Source of the DNA: Platycnemis pennipes | Lineage: Eukaryota; Arthropoda; Insecta; Odonata; Platycnemididae | Assembly (NCBI GenBank): GCA_933228895.1 | Contig: OW121855.1 | Coordinates: 42,608,698 to 42,672,697 of the forward strand | Reading direction: 5' to 3' | Length of the DNA stretch: 64,000 nt | In this document: piece after piece, positions 35,757 to 48,230 of the stretch | Position numbering within the stretch: position 1 is the stretch's first letter | Layout: every line of letters begins with the position of its first letter | Notes under the pieces: generated by a model | The model's input: the letters and a program-made list of their open reading frames with translations, nothing else | The model's database searches: none | Told to the model about the DNA's origin: nothing | Translations under genes and position numbers: made by a program

Positions 35757-38459
35757 CAGGGGTCTCCAAACTACGGTCCGCGGGCCAGATGCGGCCCGCG
35801 AGGCCAACTCATCCGGTCCTTGCAGACCTTTTTATCTACCTACGAAAATTCACGTGTATCCTGCCAAGATCAGCCGCCACTTAAGTGGACGTTACATTTT
35901 TACCGAATTAAAATAGAGGCCCGCAGTAGTGCGTTATGCTTTCCAACCGATCACTACATTGCAAAACCTTATTCGCTGCTTACTTTTTCTACTTCTGTTC
36001 AGTCAAAGAAATGATATAACGCCGTCTAGTGGCAAAGCTTTTAAATGTTTTGCTGCTTGTTCAACTCTTGATTATTTTGATCACAGTTTGCCAATGCGGT
36101 TGACTGCTGCGATGAGGAGGTTTTGGTATCAGTTAGCGTCTAAATGCGAAACATGTTCCACTCTATTTTATTTAGTGATGATTTACATCGCGTAATTACT
36201 TATCAGTGCGTATAAAGTACTGGGACAGTCGTTAGTTTAACAAGAACTTTCCGAATATTTTGAAGAGGTAACATAAAACATTAAAAGCAACAATCTCTCT
36301 ACAATAAGTGGATATATTTGCAGACTATATTCAGGTAAGTTTAACTTAAGAAATCATAAGAATTTAAAGAAATTGTTTCGGGTAATTTGTAACTATAATT
36401 GTGACGAAATTATTTCGCATAATCAGGTTTTTTGAGCGATATTGTGTGCAAGATACTTTAAGTTTCACTATTTACTCATGTTGAAGTCACTTCATTTTAG
36501 TGCCCAACGATGGCCGGGAAGGGGAAAAGAAATAGACGATGAGTTTCGGCAATTTCAAGAAGAATGGAGCTTGAAAAACTTCTCCATCAAATCCGGCGAG
36601 CAAGAATCGTGTGTGATTTGCAACAAAACCGTGGTTGTCATGAAAGAACACCACCCGCGCCGTCATCATCGAAGCAAACATCAGGTGAAATATGCACAGT
36701 TGGAGGGTAAAGTCCGTACCGAAAAATTTTCTAAATTACAAAATCAACTCGCATCTCAGAGATAATTGTTCAGTAAATCCTCAAATGAAACAGTTATAAA
36801 CTTGCCTACGTCCTGGGTAAAAGTGACAAACCGTTTACAGATGGTGAAGTTGTGAAGGAATGTTTGTTGGAGGTGGCTGAGGAACTTGGCCCTGAAAATT
36901 TGTAAAATTTTTAAATTAAAAAATGTAGTTTTTGGTGCAAATACCATTGCCCGCCGTGTTGCAGACAAGGATGAAAACATTGTGACTAAAAGAGCGAAAA
37001 ATGCAAGCAAGTTTCGCGATTTTTCAATTGCAAGCTGGACAGCTGTTCCACCCCTCAGCTGCTTGTGTTCATTATAGACGTGGATGAAGACATGAACATA
37101 ACACAAAAGCTGGCTTCCCTACATAGCATGCATGGCACTGTTACCGGAGAGTATATATTCAATGAATTGAAACAAACATTTGCTGATTATAACTTGGACT
37201 GGACTAACCTCGGTTGCCTGACTGTTAATGGAGGAAAGAACATGAGTGGCATAAAGAAAGGCTTGGTTGGACAAGTAAAGCAGATGTGTAGTGAGAAAAA
37301 CATTCCAAAACAAATGTTCCTGCACTGTACTATTCACCAGCAAGCATTTTGGGCTATATGTGGACACTAGCAGTGTACTGAATCCTATGGTGAAGATGAT
37401 GAATTTAATAAGGTCACATGGGCTCAACCATAGACAGTTCAGAGACATGTTGAAAGATACAGACACAGAAACGCAATATTTATCATATTACACAGCAGTA
37501 AGATGGCTAATTTGTAAAAAAGTTCTGAGCAGAGTATTCGAATTATGAAACGAAATAGGTGACTTCCTGAAAGTAAAGGCAAGCCACAGCCATTTCTATC
37601 TGATGAAGAGTGGGTATGGAAATTGGTCTTTGCTGCAGACATAACTAGCCATTTAAATTTTCTGAACCTAATATAAAATGAGAGAAAAATCTAGTTTCTG
37701 ATCTATACACCCACTTAAAGGCCTTCAGATCTAAACTTGTCTTCTTTTTGGAACAAGAATAGGCCAAGAACTTGACGCACTTTCAGCAGTCTTCATGGCT
37801 GAAGCAACAGCTGAGTTCTCCACGTCATTTGCATGCGAGATCATCATAGACCTCCAGCTGCAGTTTCAGGAGCGCTTTTCTGACTTGGATTCAATGGCAG
37901 AAGAAGTGAGACTGTTTCAAAACCCATTTGAAGCACATGTAGCCAGTTGCCCAGATGAACTGCAGCTGGAGGTCATTGAGTAGCAAGCAAATTACCTGCT
38001 TAGGGCCAAGTTCAAAGAAGGACTGATGGGTTTTTACCAGTTTTTGCCCAAGGTTGACTTTCCAAATGTCAAAATTTTTGCATCAAGGTACCTTTCAATC
38101 TTTGGAACAACATACTTGTGTGAGCAAACATTTTCAAGAATGAAATACGTGAAGAACAATTTGAGAACAAACTTGTATGATAATAATTTCAGACCACTGT
38201 TGATGTTAGGGACATCAAATCTAAAGCCAGAAATGTCAGCTATTTTGGCATCCAGGAAACAATTTCGACATTCCCACGAATACAGGTGTTCATGTTCAAT
38301 GTTTTATTAAATAATAATCTAATATAATAATATTATATAAATATTAACCACAGCTATTTTTAGATTCTTTTTTATTTGGACCTCGAGTGTGTAGTCGGCC
38401 CCCAAACTGCTGTTTAATAGCTAATGCGGCCCTCGGGCTGAAAAGTTTGGAGACCCCTG
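35757..38459 (+). mobile_element. hAT transposon (GTF2IRD2/ZBED-like group) with 8-bp duplication
   Basis: The ends are perfect 16-bp inverted repeats, CAGGGGTCTCCAAACT at 35757-35772 and its complement at 38444-38459. Each is followed inward by GC-rich sequence (GGTCCGCGGGCC and GCGGCCCTCGGGC). An 8-bp target duplication flanks it: CTCTAAGG at 35749-35756 and CTCTAAAG at 38460-38467, one mismatch. The interior carries a degraded hAT transposase on the plus strand. CAG|GTAAGT at about 36332-36339 may be the donor of a 5' leader intron. The element inserted at the left boundary of the MITE at 38466. Confidence 0.9.
36442..38310 (+). pseudogene. hAT transposase, frameshifted
   Basis: Segments in order: a BED-like zinc finger (SCVICNKTVVVMKEHHPRRH, then HRSKHQ, about 36600-36690); a frameshifted stretch with KPFTDGEVVKECLLEVAEEL (36830-36890); ARRVADKDENIVTKRAKNAS with KFRDFSIA (36950-37030); a frame change directly before LDSCSTPQLLVF, whose Asp is probably the first catalytic residue; DVDEDMNITQKLASLHSMHG with GLVGQVKQMCSEKNIPKQMF and LHCTIHQQAF (37080-37350); and the C-terminal dimerisation part TYLCEQTFSRMKYVKNNLRT (about 38110-38170) ending near SRKQFRHSHEY. 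The order matches hAT transposases of the type related to GTF2IRD2 and ZBED5. At least five frameshifts or stops make it inactive. The complete enzyme would cut and rejoin the element ends. Confidence 0.85.
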
Positions 38460-38465
38460 CTCTAA

Positions 38466-38698
38466 AGGCCGCTTTACACGATAAATTTTTTTGCACAATT
38501 TCTTGTACAAACTCTTGTATAGACTGGATGAAATTGTATGTTTATCTGAATGGAATTAGAACACGTTCTATTTCCCGTTCAGTCATTCAGACAATCGCAC
38601 AAGTTTTCGTACAATTTGCCGCTTTACACGGTACAATTTCCTCATGCAAGAGTTTGTACAAGAAATTGTACAAAAAATTGTATCGTGTAAAGCGGCCT
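38466..38698. mobile_element. MITE with long terminal inverted repeats and TAA duplication
   Basis: The 233-bp element starts AGGCCGCTTTACACGATA and ends TATCGTGTAAAGCGGCCT. Similarity of the arms continues for about 55 bp (ACAATTTCTTGTACAAACTC). TAA flanks both sides (38463-38465 and 38699-38701), matching the 3-bp TWA target of Harbinger-type MITEs. A third copy of the terminal motif, GCCGCTTTACACGGTACAAT, lies internally at about 38620. It has no coding capacity. A possible terminal fragment of the same family is at 50609-50636. Confidence 0.8.
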
Positions 38699-38959
38699 TA
38701 AGGCATCAAATGAGCAGATGTCACTTCATCCAAGTGCAAAGTATTATAAATCGGCTAACAATTTAGGATTACGCACAACATTTTCCTTACGTACATTAGC
38801 ATAGTTTTGACATATTTCTATCCGAAGAAAAACGCTGAATGCTCGAGAATACATGTTGAATTTAGACTTTGCTTTGGTCCAAATCCGCTACTTTTAAAAA
38901 TCTCGAAGATGAACAGTACATCCAATTTTCTCTCAAAAAACATCTTTCTATCACAACCA
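38699..38959. other. No recognisable gene
   Basis: AT-rich sequence between the MITE and the LINE remnant, with no supported feature. Confidence 0.5.
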
Positions 38960-40250
38960 GTTTTTAATGAAATATGAGACCTGAGGATGAATAATGCTCC
39001 CGGAATTGATATTCCCGCCGAGCTAATTAAAATGCAGAACGGAGGGTAGTAATCAATGGCACAAAACCATCTGCGACATGTGTTTAAACGGAGATATACA
39101 GATGGGGTTTCAAAAGAATATCCAAATACCGGAAAAGAAGAGGGTAGAGAAATATTTAAACTTTGAGACCATATGCTTCGTAATGCATAAATTGAAAATA
39201 CAGAGAAGAATCACCTATTGAAGGATAGAGTGAAAACCAGAAGTACTGGGTGAAGATCACTTTAGATTCAGGAAAAGAAAGGAGACAAGGGAATCAATTT
39301 TGGCCTTTTGAATACTCACCGAGAAAAAATAATGGAGAAGAGCAAACCGACATTCATTACGTGTGTGGAGAAAGCTTTTGACAGGAGACTGGATTTCCAT
39401 GCTTGGCATTCTAAAGGACATGCCGCACATTGGCCTATGAGTAGCCCAAATTTTTTATGCAAACCAGGTGACTGTTCACAAATATGGAATAAACAGTCAA
39501 GAAGCAAGAATTAAGAAACGAGTGATATAATTTTACGATGTCACCCGCGATTTTAATACCTACATCGTAAAAGACATCAGAGAAATAAAAGATAAGGCTT
39601 CTGGATACCACGGCATACAAATTAGCTCCGTGTCGTTGATGAAATTGTGGTCATGGGAGGGACGGAGACAGATTTAAGAAAGACTGTAGTACACGGATAA
39701 AGGCCTGAAGATCAATAAAAATAAAACAAATTAAATGGAATGAAGTCGTAGGATGGAGGAAAAGAGTAATATTAAACTAAAGAAAAGGCAGCTTGAATGA
39801 ATGTAATAGTATTGTCATCTGAGAAGCCTAGTCACCAGCGAAAGACGAAATAAGGGAATAATCAGTAGAATAACCGAGGTAAGAGAGCATTCTGCCAACA
39901 GAATAATCTACTTACCACTGAAAATAAATTGGAAAGTGAGGAAGGTTATCTTATGCCTGCAGAAATCTTCCTTATAGAAGAGATGAATGGGTGATAACAG
40001 CAGACAAGGCTTGAAACATTTGAAATTTGGTGCTAGAGAAGAAAGATGAAGACTAAATGGATCAACCAAGTGACAAGTAAAGAATTTCTAAGATGAGAGG
40101 GATAAAAGAGATGGCATCTGAGAGATGAGATATCTGGAACAAGGAATGATGGTCATGAAAAAGAATAATTATGGAAGTGTGAAGAGGTTAGCTATAGGAG
40201 AAACTAGTGGAGAGCTGCGGCAAACCAATCTTAGGATTCTTGACCTATGA
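38960..40250 (+). pseudogene. LINE reverse-transcriptase remnant (RTE-like), frameshifted
   Basis: Motifs appear in canonical order through shifting frames: NNAPGIDIPAELIKMQNGG (about 38990-39050; family norm NKAPGIDGIPAEL, one Gly lost); FRKRKETRESILAF-like residues then EKSKPTFITCVEKAFDRRLD (39337-39390; family norm TFIAFVDLEKAFD, the first catalytic Asp region degraded); GIQISSVSLMKLWSW near 39620-39650 replacing the FADD region; RIIRRITEV-like residues at 39860-39880; WIKWINQVTSKEFL-like residues at about 40060-40090; and the 3' end GGAGAGCTGCGGCAAACCAA at 40209-40228 followed by CTTGACCTATGATGATA. The intact protein would copy its RNA at a nicked target. This copy lacks the endonuclease and is dead. 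Confidence 0.7.
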
Positions 40251-42692
40251 TGATATAAATTATACACTTACACTATGATAGTACGTAGATTATAGAAGAC
40301 TACTTTTTAATGTCATCTACATAAAGCATGTATATGGTGGTCGTGAAGTGCTTAGGAAGAGAATAAGAGGTGAAATTGAAGATTCCTATGGAGGTCCCCG
40401 AGACTAATGAAAAGGGGAATTGAATGCTACTGTTAGAGAAGAGAATGAAGGAAGGAAGCCGAAAAAACTAATCTAAAGATAAGGAATATAATGGACGACG
40501 AAGGATATTTCCCTGGTGGAAAACCAAAGATTGGATCTTCTGAATCCACTGACTCCAGAAGATTTCATTAGTGGAAAAAAGCATGTATCGATATAAATTA
40601 GGTTATTAAATATTTTTTTTTAATTGAATACGAACAAAATGCTTCCCATAAATATTTGAGAAACAACTTTTGGCTTAATTTGTTGTAGATATGTTATGGA
40701 ATGTTGTGGACATAGCTAAAAGGAGATTACTTTTTACATCAAAAAGATCCATTACTCGACAAAATACTTTTAAAACTTCTTCATATATACCGTCAGGTGT
40801 TGAATTTCCTCCAGATCAAAACCTATGTTTTTGCCTCTTCTAAATAATTATGGTAAGGAAAATGCATTGCTCAAAACATTTTTCAATTGCCTAAATTGAA
40901 TGAAATGTTCCTATACTTTTTCAAACAGCAACCCATTCCGTACGCTCCGAAAATATGATGCATTATACAACCACAAATCGTTTTAAATATGTCGCTCATG
41001 TATGTATATAATCAACTTTACGAAGAAATTTGGTGCAGAGTAAGTTCTAGCCTGGAGATAGCTTAGACCCAATCAACGCACAGCCATTTATAAACGTGAA
41101 TAATTAATAAATTATAAAAATCAATACTTCAGCATTGGAGACAATAAAAAACACCCCAAAGATATGGCACGTGCTCTTAAAACTCGAATGAGCTTTACTA
41201 CCATAATTTTCAGCCGTTAATCGCAACGCATTCAATCAGTAATGGAAGCATTTCTTCTAGGTAGCATAGGGGGGAAGCAATTGTCTGCCACTTCTATAGT
41301 TCAATAATTTCTCCTAAAGTGTCAATATAGTTTATCTTGGTTCTCAGGGTACATTTTGAATAATTTCATCACTTTTCACATTCACGACAGGGTACATCCT
41401 AAGCAATCAGTCAGCAAAATCCCTGCAATGTATTTGGAAAACGATCAAATAATTAAAAATATTCAGTAGCCTTCGAAAATCAAGAACTACCATAAAGCCC
41501 AGAGTTCAAAACCGGTGAAGATCTAAGTGTCATTTACGGTTAAAAACAAGTTGAATGTATTTTTCTTTTTCAACCAATTCGAACTCATGTCACCAATTTA
41601 TTCCCGACTTCTACAGGTATCAGGATCACAGAACGCAATTTAGTTTTTTCCTACGTTCTTTGTCAGGATACGGGTTAAAAATACGGGGCGGGATATTAGT
41701 TCTTTTCAGCAAATTCTTCTTAAGCTTTTCGAATCACTAAGATTTTGAGCACTAAACTCGAGAATAAACACGGATAGGCTATAGGCTAGAAGTTGTTTTG
41801 AGCTCAGCCGCTGCAACTCGACTCGAATGTAATCCTTCTTACCCTCTGAAAGAATGCCTCTCGCCCTCCCGTGCCGTTCCAGGATCTTCGTCTGGCGCCT
41901 TTTTCCATTTTCCCTCGTGAAGTCCCTTCGCTGCCATCTATCGATCCCCCACTCCTCTCAAGAGAGAGAGAGAGAAAGTGGGGGGGAGAGAGGGAAAGAA
42001 AGATAAAGGGAACACTCCTCAGTGCTCCCGTTTCTCACGCGGCGTCCTCCTAACCCAACCTCCTGACCCCTCCCCACCTTCTCCATCCGACCCCTAACAC
42101 CCCCGCAACGTCCAGGGTTTTGAAAACGCTGCCACAGGAAACGAAAGGGAGCGGAAGCGACCGCCGCCAGAAAGAGCGGATCTTTTGGTAACCGCCGTCC
42201 CGCAGGACTCTCCCTCCCCTTCCCAACCTCCTTATCCTCGTCCCAAACTATCCCCTGCCTGACAACAACGTGAAACAGAGAGAGCGAACCTAGGGAGACG
42301 ATATATATGACGAGTTTTTCGGAAAAAAATAAATAAGCCGCTCTCACAGTGCGAGTGAAAGTGTCAGGTCTTCAACGCGTTAGCATAAAATGCAAGCTAG
42401 TGCTGTGGAGAATTCTAGATGCGTCGGACGCAGTCCGCTCGATAGGTCACGACAAGAAGGCAGGACTCTTGGGTATCCAGCGAAAGATATTATGTAAAGT
42501 AGGGCCGAAGTTACCCCTAGCTCCGCTGTTTTTTCTGTCTCAAGCAATGTAAGCCAACGATGCTGCTTCCCCAATAGAATATTTCCGGTCCATATATTTC
42601 ATTCAGTAGAATTTTTTGCTGAGCAGAACCAAATCCCCCGTCGCTACTGGAAATGACGTGAGTCATGAGATATGCGCGTGAGGCTCCATGTC
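40251..42692. other. No gene; GC-rich candidate promoter region at about 41830-42500
   Basis: AT-rich to about 41800. From 41830 the sequence becomes GC-rich with a GA repeat (41960-41980), then a TATA-like TATATATG at 42301 and a 67-codon plus-strand frame (42349-42552). This could be a promoter with a first exon ending near TAT|GTAAAG (about 42494), but composition alone explains much of it. The minus strand also has a 129-codon frame over the same biased stretch. Confidence 0.3.
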
Positions 42693-43170
42693 AATTATCC
42701 ATGTCTTTGGGATGAGGAATGCAAGAATGAATTCACGTCTTAAATTCTAAAACGCTCTATTTGTAAACCATAATCCAAAGGCTTTAAAATGAAGAAGAAT
42801 TGAATAATGAAACAAACAACCGGTGGCTTTATATGAATACCTGTACCCTCTAGGCAGTAGAATAGCATGCAATAGACATAATTTTGATAAGTGTAAAGAA
42901 ATAACTGCCCTCAATTCACCATATAAAAGCTGTGACCACTTTAAAAAGCTCGAAATAAACACAATGCCAGACAGATCAGATACAATAAAGTTGAATGCTA
43001 TATTTTACGGTCAAACTTGGCAACCTTCACTTTATTCAAAAACTGAAGAGCATTCTATGAATAACCTCTTCAATATAGAAATAGAAATCGCAGTATTATA
43101 AACACACAATATTTAACCTCTTCTATAGAGAAAAATTAACATCTTCGCATACATTTGATTTCATTATTTG
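42693..43170. repeat. Unclassified dispersed repeat, copy 1
   Basis: About 480 bp that recur in the same orientation at 48430-48923, with shared blocks such as AACAAACAACCGGTGGCTTT, CAATCCAAAGGC-type sequence and TTTTACGGTCAAACTTGGCA. No terminal repeat, target duplication or promoter box was found. A 92-codon plus-strand frame (42823-43101) is open here but interrupted in the second copy, so it is unlikely to be selected coding sequence. Confidence 0.8.
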
Positions 43171-46100
43171 TGCTCACGGCTACTTCAAATAATTAAACAA
43201 ATTTCCTTTATTTCCCATCTTTTCGTTTGGAATTTGTAAAATAGTAGAATAATCTTCCTGAGCAAAAAAATAAGCTTTTAAATAAAAGTTGTGTTTAGTA
43301 GATGCTAGGATGGCTTCATACATTTACGAAAACCGTGAGGACCCCTTTTCTTTCGAATTGCTTTATGCGTAGTGAGTGGGCGATATATCTCGAAAAGTAT
43401 CAACAGCAGGTCTTCGACGAAAACGTACATTCGGGCATCCGTCACATATTTTAACGATACTCCCCTTTATTCTCGATATTCATATGGATAAGAGTAAATA
43501 TCTGGGTATTTGCAGTCAAGAAAACTCAGTAAACTTCAATTAAAAGACATTTGCATGAAAAATTTCAGCAAGAGAAGAAGAAAAAAATCACATTTCTGCA
43601 TTACTCATTCCACCATGTTACCAACCAGAAGACGTACATAAATGCATCTAGTTACCTTCCTAAATCTTTGGATTCCGCACCAACGATAAGAAAACGAAGA
43701 GGCTTGAGAAAACAAGACTTAAGGATTTACAGAGAAGTGTAAACAGAAGATAATCTCCACAAATGTTGTTTCACTTGAGTGTTTTCCTTAGGGATTTTGC
43801 TAATGTCCTAATGTTTGTTGCAGCTCTCCTTTTTGTCTTCCTTGGCTCTTCACCCCAAAACTAACTAAGCACATGAATACTGATTACAAAATATTCTCAG
43901 AATGGTAAAGAAACTTTATAAAGATCCACTAGCAACCAAATATTGGGAGTCAGTCGTAGTTACTATTTAGAATAAAAACATTAACAGGAAACTAGATCCA
44001 TAATCTATGTTAATTTTTATACATCGGCTCACCCCCTTCTCGTTCCGCTTGCTTTGCCATCATTTTTTCAATGCTGAGAAATAATTTCCTTTTTTTGTAA
44101 GTCGATACGTTTTTCCCATTCATTTCTCGTAGGCTCAATGACATTAGAAGTATTTTAAGAAAGGGCAGTTATAAATAGATAATTTAAAATTGAAATGAAT
44201 TCTTATTGATTTCTTATTATATATTTTAACTAATTGAAAGCTTATTTTTTTCCTTTAAAATAACCACTTTCTACTGCGAGAGAAGTATCATAACTACATT
44301 AATTGTTTCCCCTCTTTGAAGGTTGAGTGAATTGCGAGGTATTATCATATTTTTAGAAATAACTTGATTTTGTTTCCGAACGAACCTAACTCAGGTTATC
44401 ATTAGCTTCTTGATCAATTTAATGGTGACATAAACTAAATCAATCCAGCAATATAAACTTAAGCAATATAGTTGCAAAATGACTCATGAATAGTTGATCC
44501 TTGAAATAAACCGTAACCCTAGCGTCAATAGAAATTTTACATTCGATTAGAAATATACTCAAAAATACAATGTACGCCCTTCTGATGAGAACAGCTATAA
44601 ATGTTTAAAAAAAGACACTTATTTTTTTACCTATATCATTCTGCGTTCCCTAAATTATGCATAGTAACAATGGCTCCTATCCCACAGGGAAACCCAAGAA
44701 ACATCCCTTTGATGTGAAGAAGTCGACGACGTGCAGGGTGCAATGAACATAAAAAGGCTCGTATTTCATGAGTCAACAGTGTGTGATGTGACGGAAAAAT
44801 TGTTCAGTGAATTACGTGTAAAGCGTAACACGAATTTAAATGGAAAATTTCTGTTTGGAAAGAAAAATATTGGCAATATTATTGCTTCGGATATAAATTT
44901 TATTACTTCATTTTCCGCTTGCTTTATTCGGTTATTTTTCTAGTTCAAAGAATTCTCATGAAAATCCATCTTTGACCACTTTCGATTCGCTTCTCCTAAC
45001 TTCAATGAAAATTACTGAGAAAAAAATTCAATTATCGGGCAAATTGGGAATGCAAATATTACTTAATTTAACTCAATGGGGCTAATCAACTGAATAAGTA
45101 TAATGCACTCGAATTTGATTAACATGATAAAGTGCCAATGAAGCAGATCATTCGATAGAATAAACGGTCATAGAGGCCATCTACATATCGAAAATTAACG
45201 ATGGAGCAGCATATCAAATCCTGAAATGTCATCAAATCATGACATATTTAGGTTGAATAAACTAAATCACTTTATCTGCATTTTGAGAAAATGATCATTG
45301 AAGCTTTGAGAGTATGCGATACCCAAATGTCTCCTTTGGAATACAAATTCCATGTAAAAATACAAAATATTAGAGTTCTAAACCCGCCAAAGATTCTATT
45401 CCTTCCCTCGAGGTGGTGGCAAACCATTTCATGACGACGCATGGTTAAATGCTGGTAATAAAGCACTTGTTACATTAAGTTAATTATAAAATGGTTTAGT
45501 AAAAAATGTAATTTTCTTTGCGCGAGAGCTTGTTATGCCAATGATACGGAACCCTGGAGCTATTCTAAGCGAATTAGTGACAAATAGGTAGGTATCTAAC
45601 AAAAGTTACATAATATTTTTGTTTTTTTCAAAAGAAATACTCTACTATTTAATGCATGTTAAGGCAAACTACGCTATTAAATAATCGCAATGAAAAATAT
45701 TCGGAAAAGGAGAGCAACGGATATTAAAATTTTCAAGTATGATAAGGAAAGCCTTTCTCCAAAAAGATAAAACTGGGTGTTTAGTCTTTTTCTAAACAAA
45801 AAAAGAACCTTTTCAAAGAGATTCCGACCTTTGAAGCTATTCGTGTTTTCTCGACAGGCCTTCTCTGGCCCCACCCCCTCCTGACCTCCAATTGAAAATC
45901 CCTTGTCCCACATTCCTGGGCCTCGGGTCAAACGATCGCGCGAGGAAATTGACATGTTAGTGGAGGCAGGGACGAGCAATTTAAACGCTACAGCAACCCT
46001 TCTCAAGGCCATGAACCTTGGAGGAAAAAACTGTGAATGACAAGCGAGGAACATCAGGGGAATTGGTGGAGAGGGTTTGCAATAGGGGAGAAAGTGGAAG

Positions 46101-46652
46101 GAGTCACCGAATTGGTATGTTGTGACCCACGGCACGGCCAACAATTGAGTTGTTTTCGGCACGGAGCTCGTAGAGAGGGTAGGGTCGAACGAACAAGAGT
46201 GGCGGAAGGGAGTTGAGAAGTGAGCGGACGAAAGGGACGGAAAGAAAGGGACTGCGATGAAAGGCGGGACAGCGGGACAAGTGGCCGGATGAGGAGAGAG
46301 CGAGGGAAAACGGAAAGTAGTAGGAGGAGTGAGGGACAGGACTTCTCCCGAGCCAACGAGTCTCGAATATTTTAAAACGACGAATTTTCCCCCTTTTTTC
46401 TTTGATACCCGACGTCTTGATTTCTGGAACTGGAACTCCAGAATACACGCACTTTAAGAGAACATTCAAAACTATTCGACCACCCAAGCAACAAAAGGGT
46501 TCCAAAAATTATTTTAAAAAACTATGACACAGTCTGAAACTTTCGTAGCCTAATGTACGTAATCTAAATTTTAACGCAGGTTAAAATTGATATTACATCT
46601 TTTAAGTAAATTCGAAAATTATTTGTTTACAGATGACGTTAGATATATATTA
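43171..46652. other. No recognisable gene; GC-rich block at about 45840-46380
   Basis: AT-rich to 45840. The 45840-46380 block is GC-rich and purine-rich on the plus strand, so three overlapping minus-strand frames are open (161, 133 and 100 codons). Their overlap in different frames and Ser/Pro/Leu/Arg bias argue for composition rather than genes. A region near 44690-44740 shows an acceptor-like CCTATCCCACAG, but no donor is convincing. Confidence 0.4.
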
Positions 46653-47005
46653 AGAAACCCTGCGTATTATGCTAGGATGAATCAGGTTAACAAGATTAGA
46701 GAGACAGATAGTCGTACCGATAGATTTAAATGTCATTTTTCCCGCTTAATATAAAAGAGCACAATAGGCAGCCCAACAAAGGGATAGGTAGGTGAATTAT
46801 TATTAGAATAGTCTGTAGTTCGTGATGTATACATTAACAACCAATACTATGAAGATATTAAACATCTAGCTGCGACCCTATTATCTAACATGTATCCATG
46901 TAGTAGTCCATTTTCATGTCAATATGGCATGTTTGGTGAACTCCACCCCCTGCTGCACACCCTCGTGGTGGCTCGCTGGGTATTACGTAGATGTAGATGT
47001 AGTCG
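46653..47005 (+). pseudogene. C-terminal end and 3' tail of a jockey/CR1-like LINE
   Basis: A frame of 33 codons from 46653 reads RNPAYYARMNQVNKIRETDS followed by RTDRFKCHFSRLI and a stop. Its pattern R-x-x-R-T-D-x-F-K-x-x-F-F matches the tail of jockey/CR1/I-type reverse-transcriptase proteins, which normally continues FFPRTIxxWNxLP. A one-base shift gives FFPLNIKEHNRQPNKG, close to that norm. The 3' part has CACCCTCGTGGTGGCTCGCT and ends in GTAGATGTAGATGTAG at 46987-47002, the short tandem tail usual for such LINEs. Upstream domains are missing. This is a different LINE clade from the RTE-like copies. Confidence 0.65.
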
Positions 47006-47644
47006 CGAGAGGTTCAAGGAATAGCAATTCGTTTTAAGTCATCCAGTGTATTTTTTAGTTCTTTAGCTTTCCGTGCTTGTTTTTGCAAATGTTGTTTGCT
47101 GAATGTTGGCGCACGTTTAATTTTCTGCTAAGCACTCACTCGAGTGAGACCCGTTATAGCTGCTTTCTCGCTAGATGCCATGAAAATCCTAGATAGATAG
47201 CCACTAGATGGTGGAGTGAATGCGTTTTATAGATCTTTGGATTGTTCGTGCCTGTATGTGTGAATTTTTAAGTTGGTCAATGGTGCGTCATTAATTTCAT
47301 CTTGCAACCACTATCCTAACTATGACTTGATGGTGTCGCTAGCAAGGGGTTTGAATGAATAATTTTCATTGCGACTGTTTGCATTTTGTTGTTCGTTATT
47401 TATTGCATGTTGGCCCCGGGTAAGAATTGATCCCCGTGAACCTTTATTTCACCCACTTATTCACAAAAGGTATCATAGTTTATGGCTAATTAATTATAAA
47501 CCCCACATCTTGAAAAAATATTTCAAGGCAGTAATGCAGTATGCCATTGCTCGCATTTCTCAAACAACGGAAATAAAGACTAAAGCTATAATGCTAATTT
47601 AAAGAAAAATTGAAGCTATGCTGAAAGTACGGGTGAATTTATAG
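47006..47644. other. No recognisable gene
   Basis: AT-rich sequence with short frames only, including a 77-codon plus-strand frame with no recognised motif. Confidence 0.45.
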
Positions 47645-47850
47645 AGAGTGCTAGCTTCGAACCTCGGACTTTGATGGCCAGATTCGAATCCCCGCATACT
47701 CGATCCCTACTTGAATAATGTGCTCAAATTACTAGTACTCCCTCCATCGAATGGGACGAATAACTGTAGTCCCCTTAGCATCCGTGGTTAAGAGCATGCT
47801 AATGCCAACCCTAGGTATCCCTTCTTCCCTTTATCACCTTCCGATTCCAT
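47645..47850 (+). mobile_element. Diverged SINE copy, same body as 7026-7362
   Basis: The B-box-like AGATTCGAATCCC at about 47680 is followed by sequence aligning to the first SINE: ACTCCCTCCATCGAATGGGA against ACTCCGTCCGTCGGATGGGA, then GTCCCCTTAGC and AAGAGCATGCTAATGCC. The 5' end and any duplication are eroded. Confidence 0.65.
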
Positions 47851-47939
47851 CCTTGAGGACTACTCATTGGTCGGAAGTGTATTTAATATCGGTATGGGCT
47901 TAAAATCTATGATTATTACTGAAGCGACCCTCAAGCAGA

Positions 47940-48230
47940 GGAATCGGCTTGTTGCAGTGGCTTGAGTTCCAGCTTACAGCCCAAAGACACGCGTTCTAAT
48001 CCAGGCAAAATGGAGACTTTTTCAGTGAGTGCCTAGTCACCACAAGATGGATGCCGTACGGAGGGATTTCTAAGTCCATACACTTTCCATCGGTTTGAAC
48101 GTAACGCTGTGAAACCCTTACCACTTTGCTTAAAAAGTAGCATATGCTGGTTATCTCTCCACCGCTATCTTCATCCCATTCAATTCTCATCCTAATACTT
48201 CTCTTCACGGTCGGAGATGCCTTTGAGAGC
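47940..48230 (+). mobile_element. SINE-like sequence with a related tRNA-type head
   Basis: AATCGGCTTGTTGCAGTGGC and CTTGAGTTCC align with the tRNA-like head of the SINE at 7026, and GTTCTAATCC stands at the B-box position. The body after about 48010 differs from that SINE, so it may be a subfamily or a chimeric copy. No target duplication was found. Confidence 0.45.

Noticed and set aside
41958..42347. 129-codon minus-strand frame
   Set aside because: Runs through a GA/CT-rich and GC-rich stretch, so its Arg/Gly/Leu/Ser-rich product reflects composition.
45677..46505. Longest open frames in the window (161 and 133 codons, minus strand)
   Set aside because: They overlap in different frames within one GC- and purine-biased block, have no domain, no splice context and Ser/Pro/Arg/Leu bias expected from composition.
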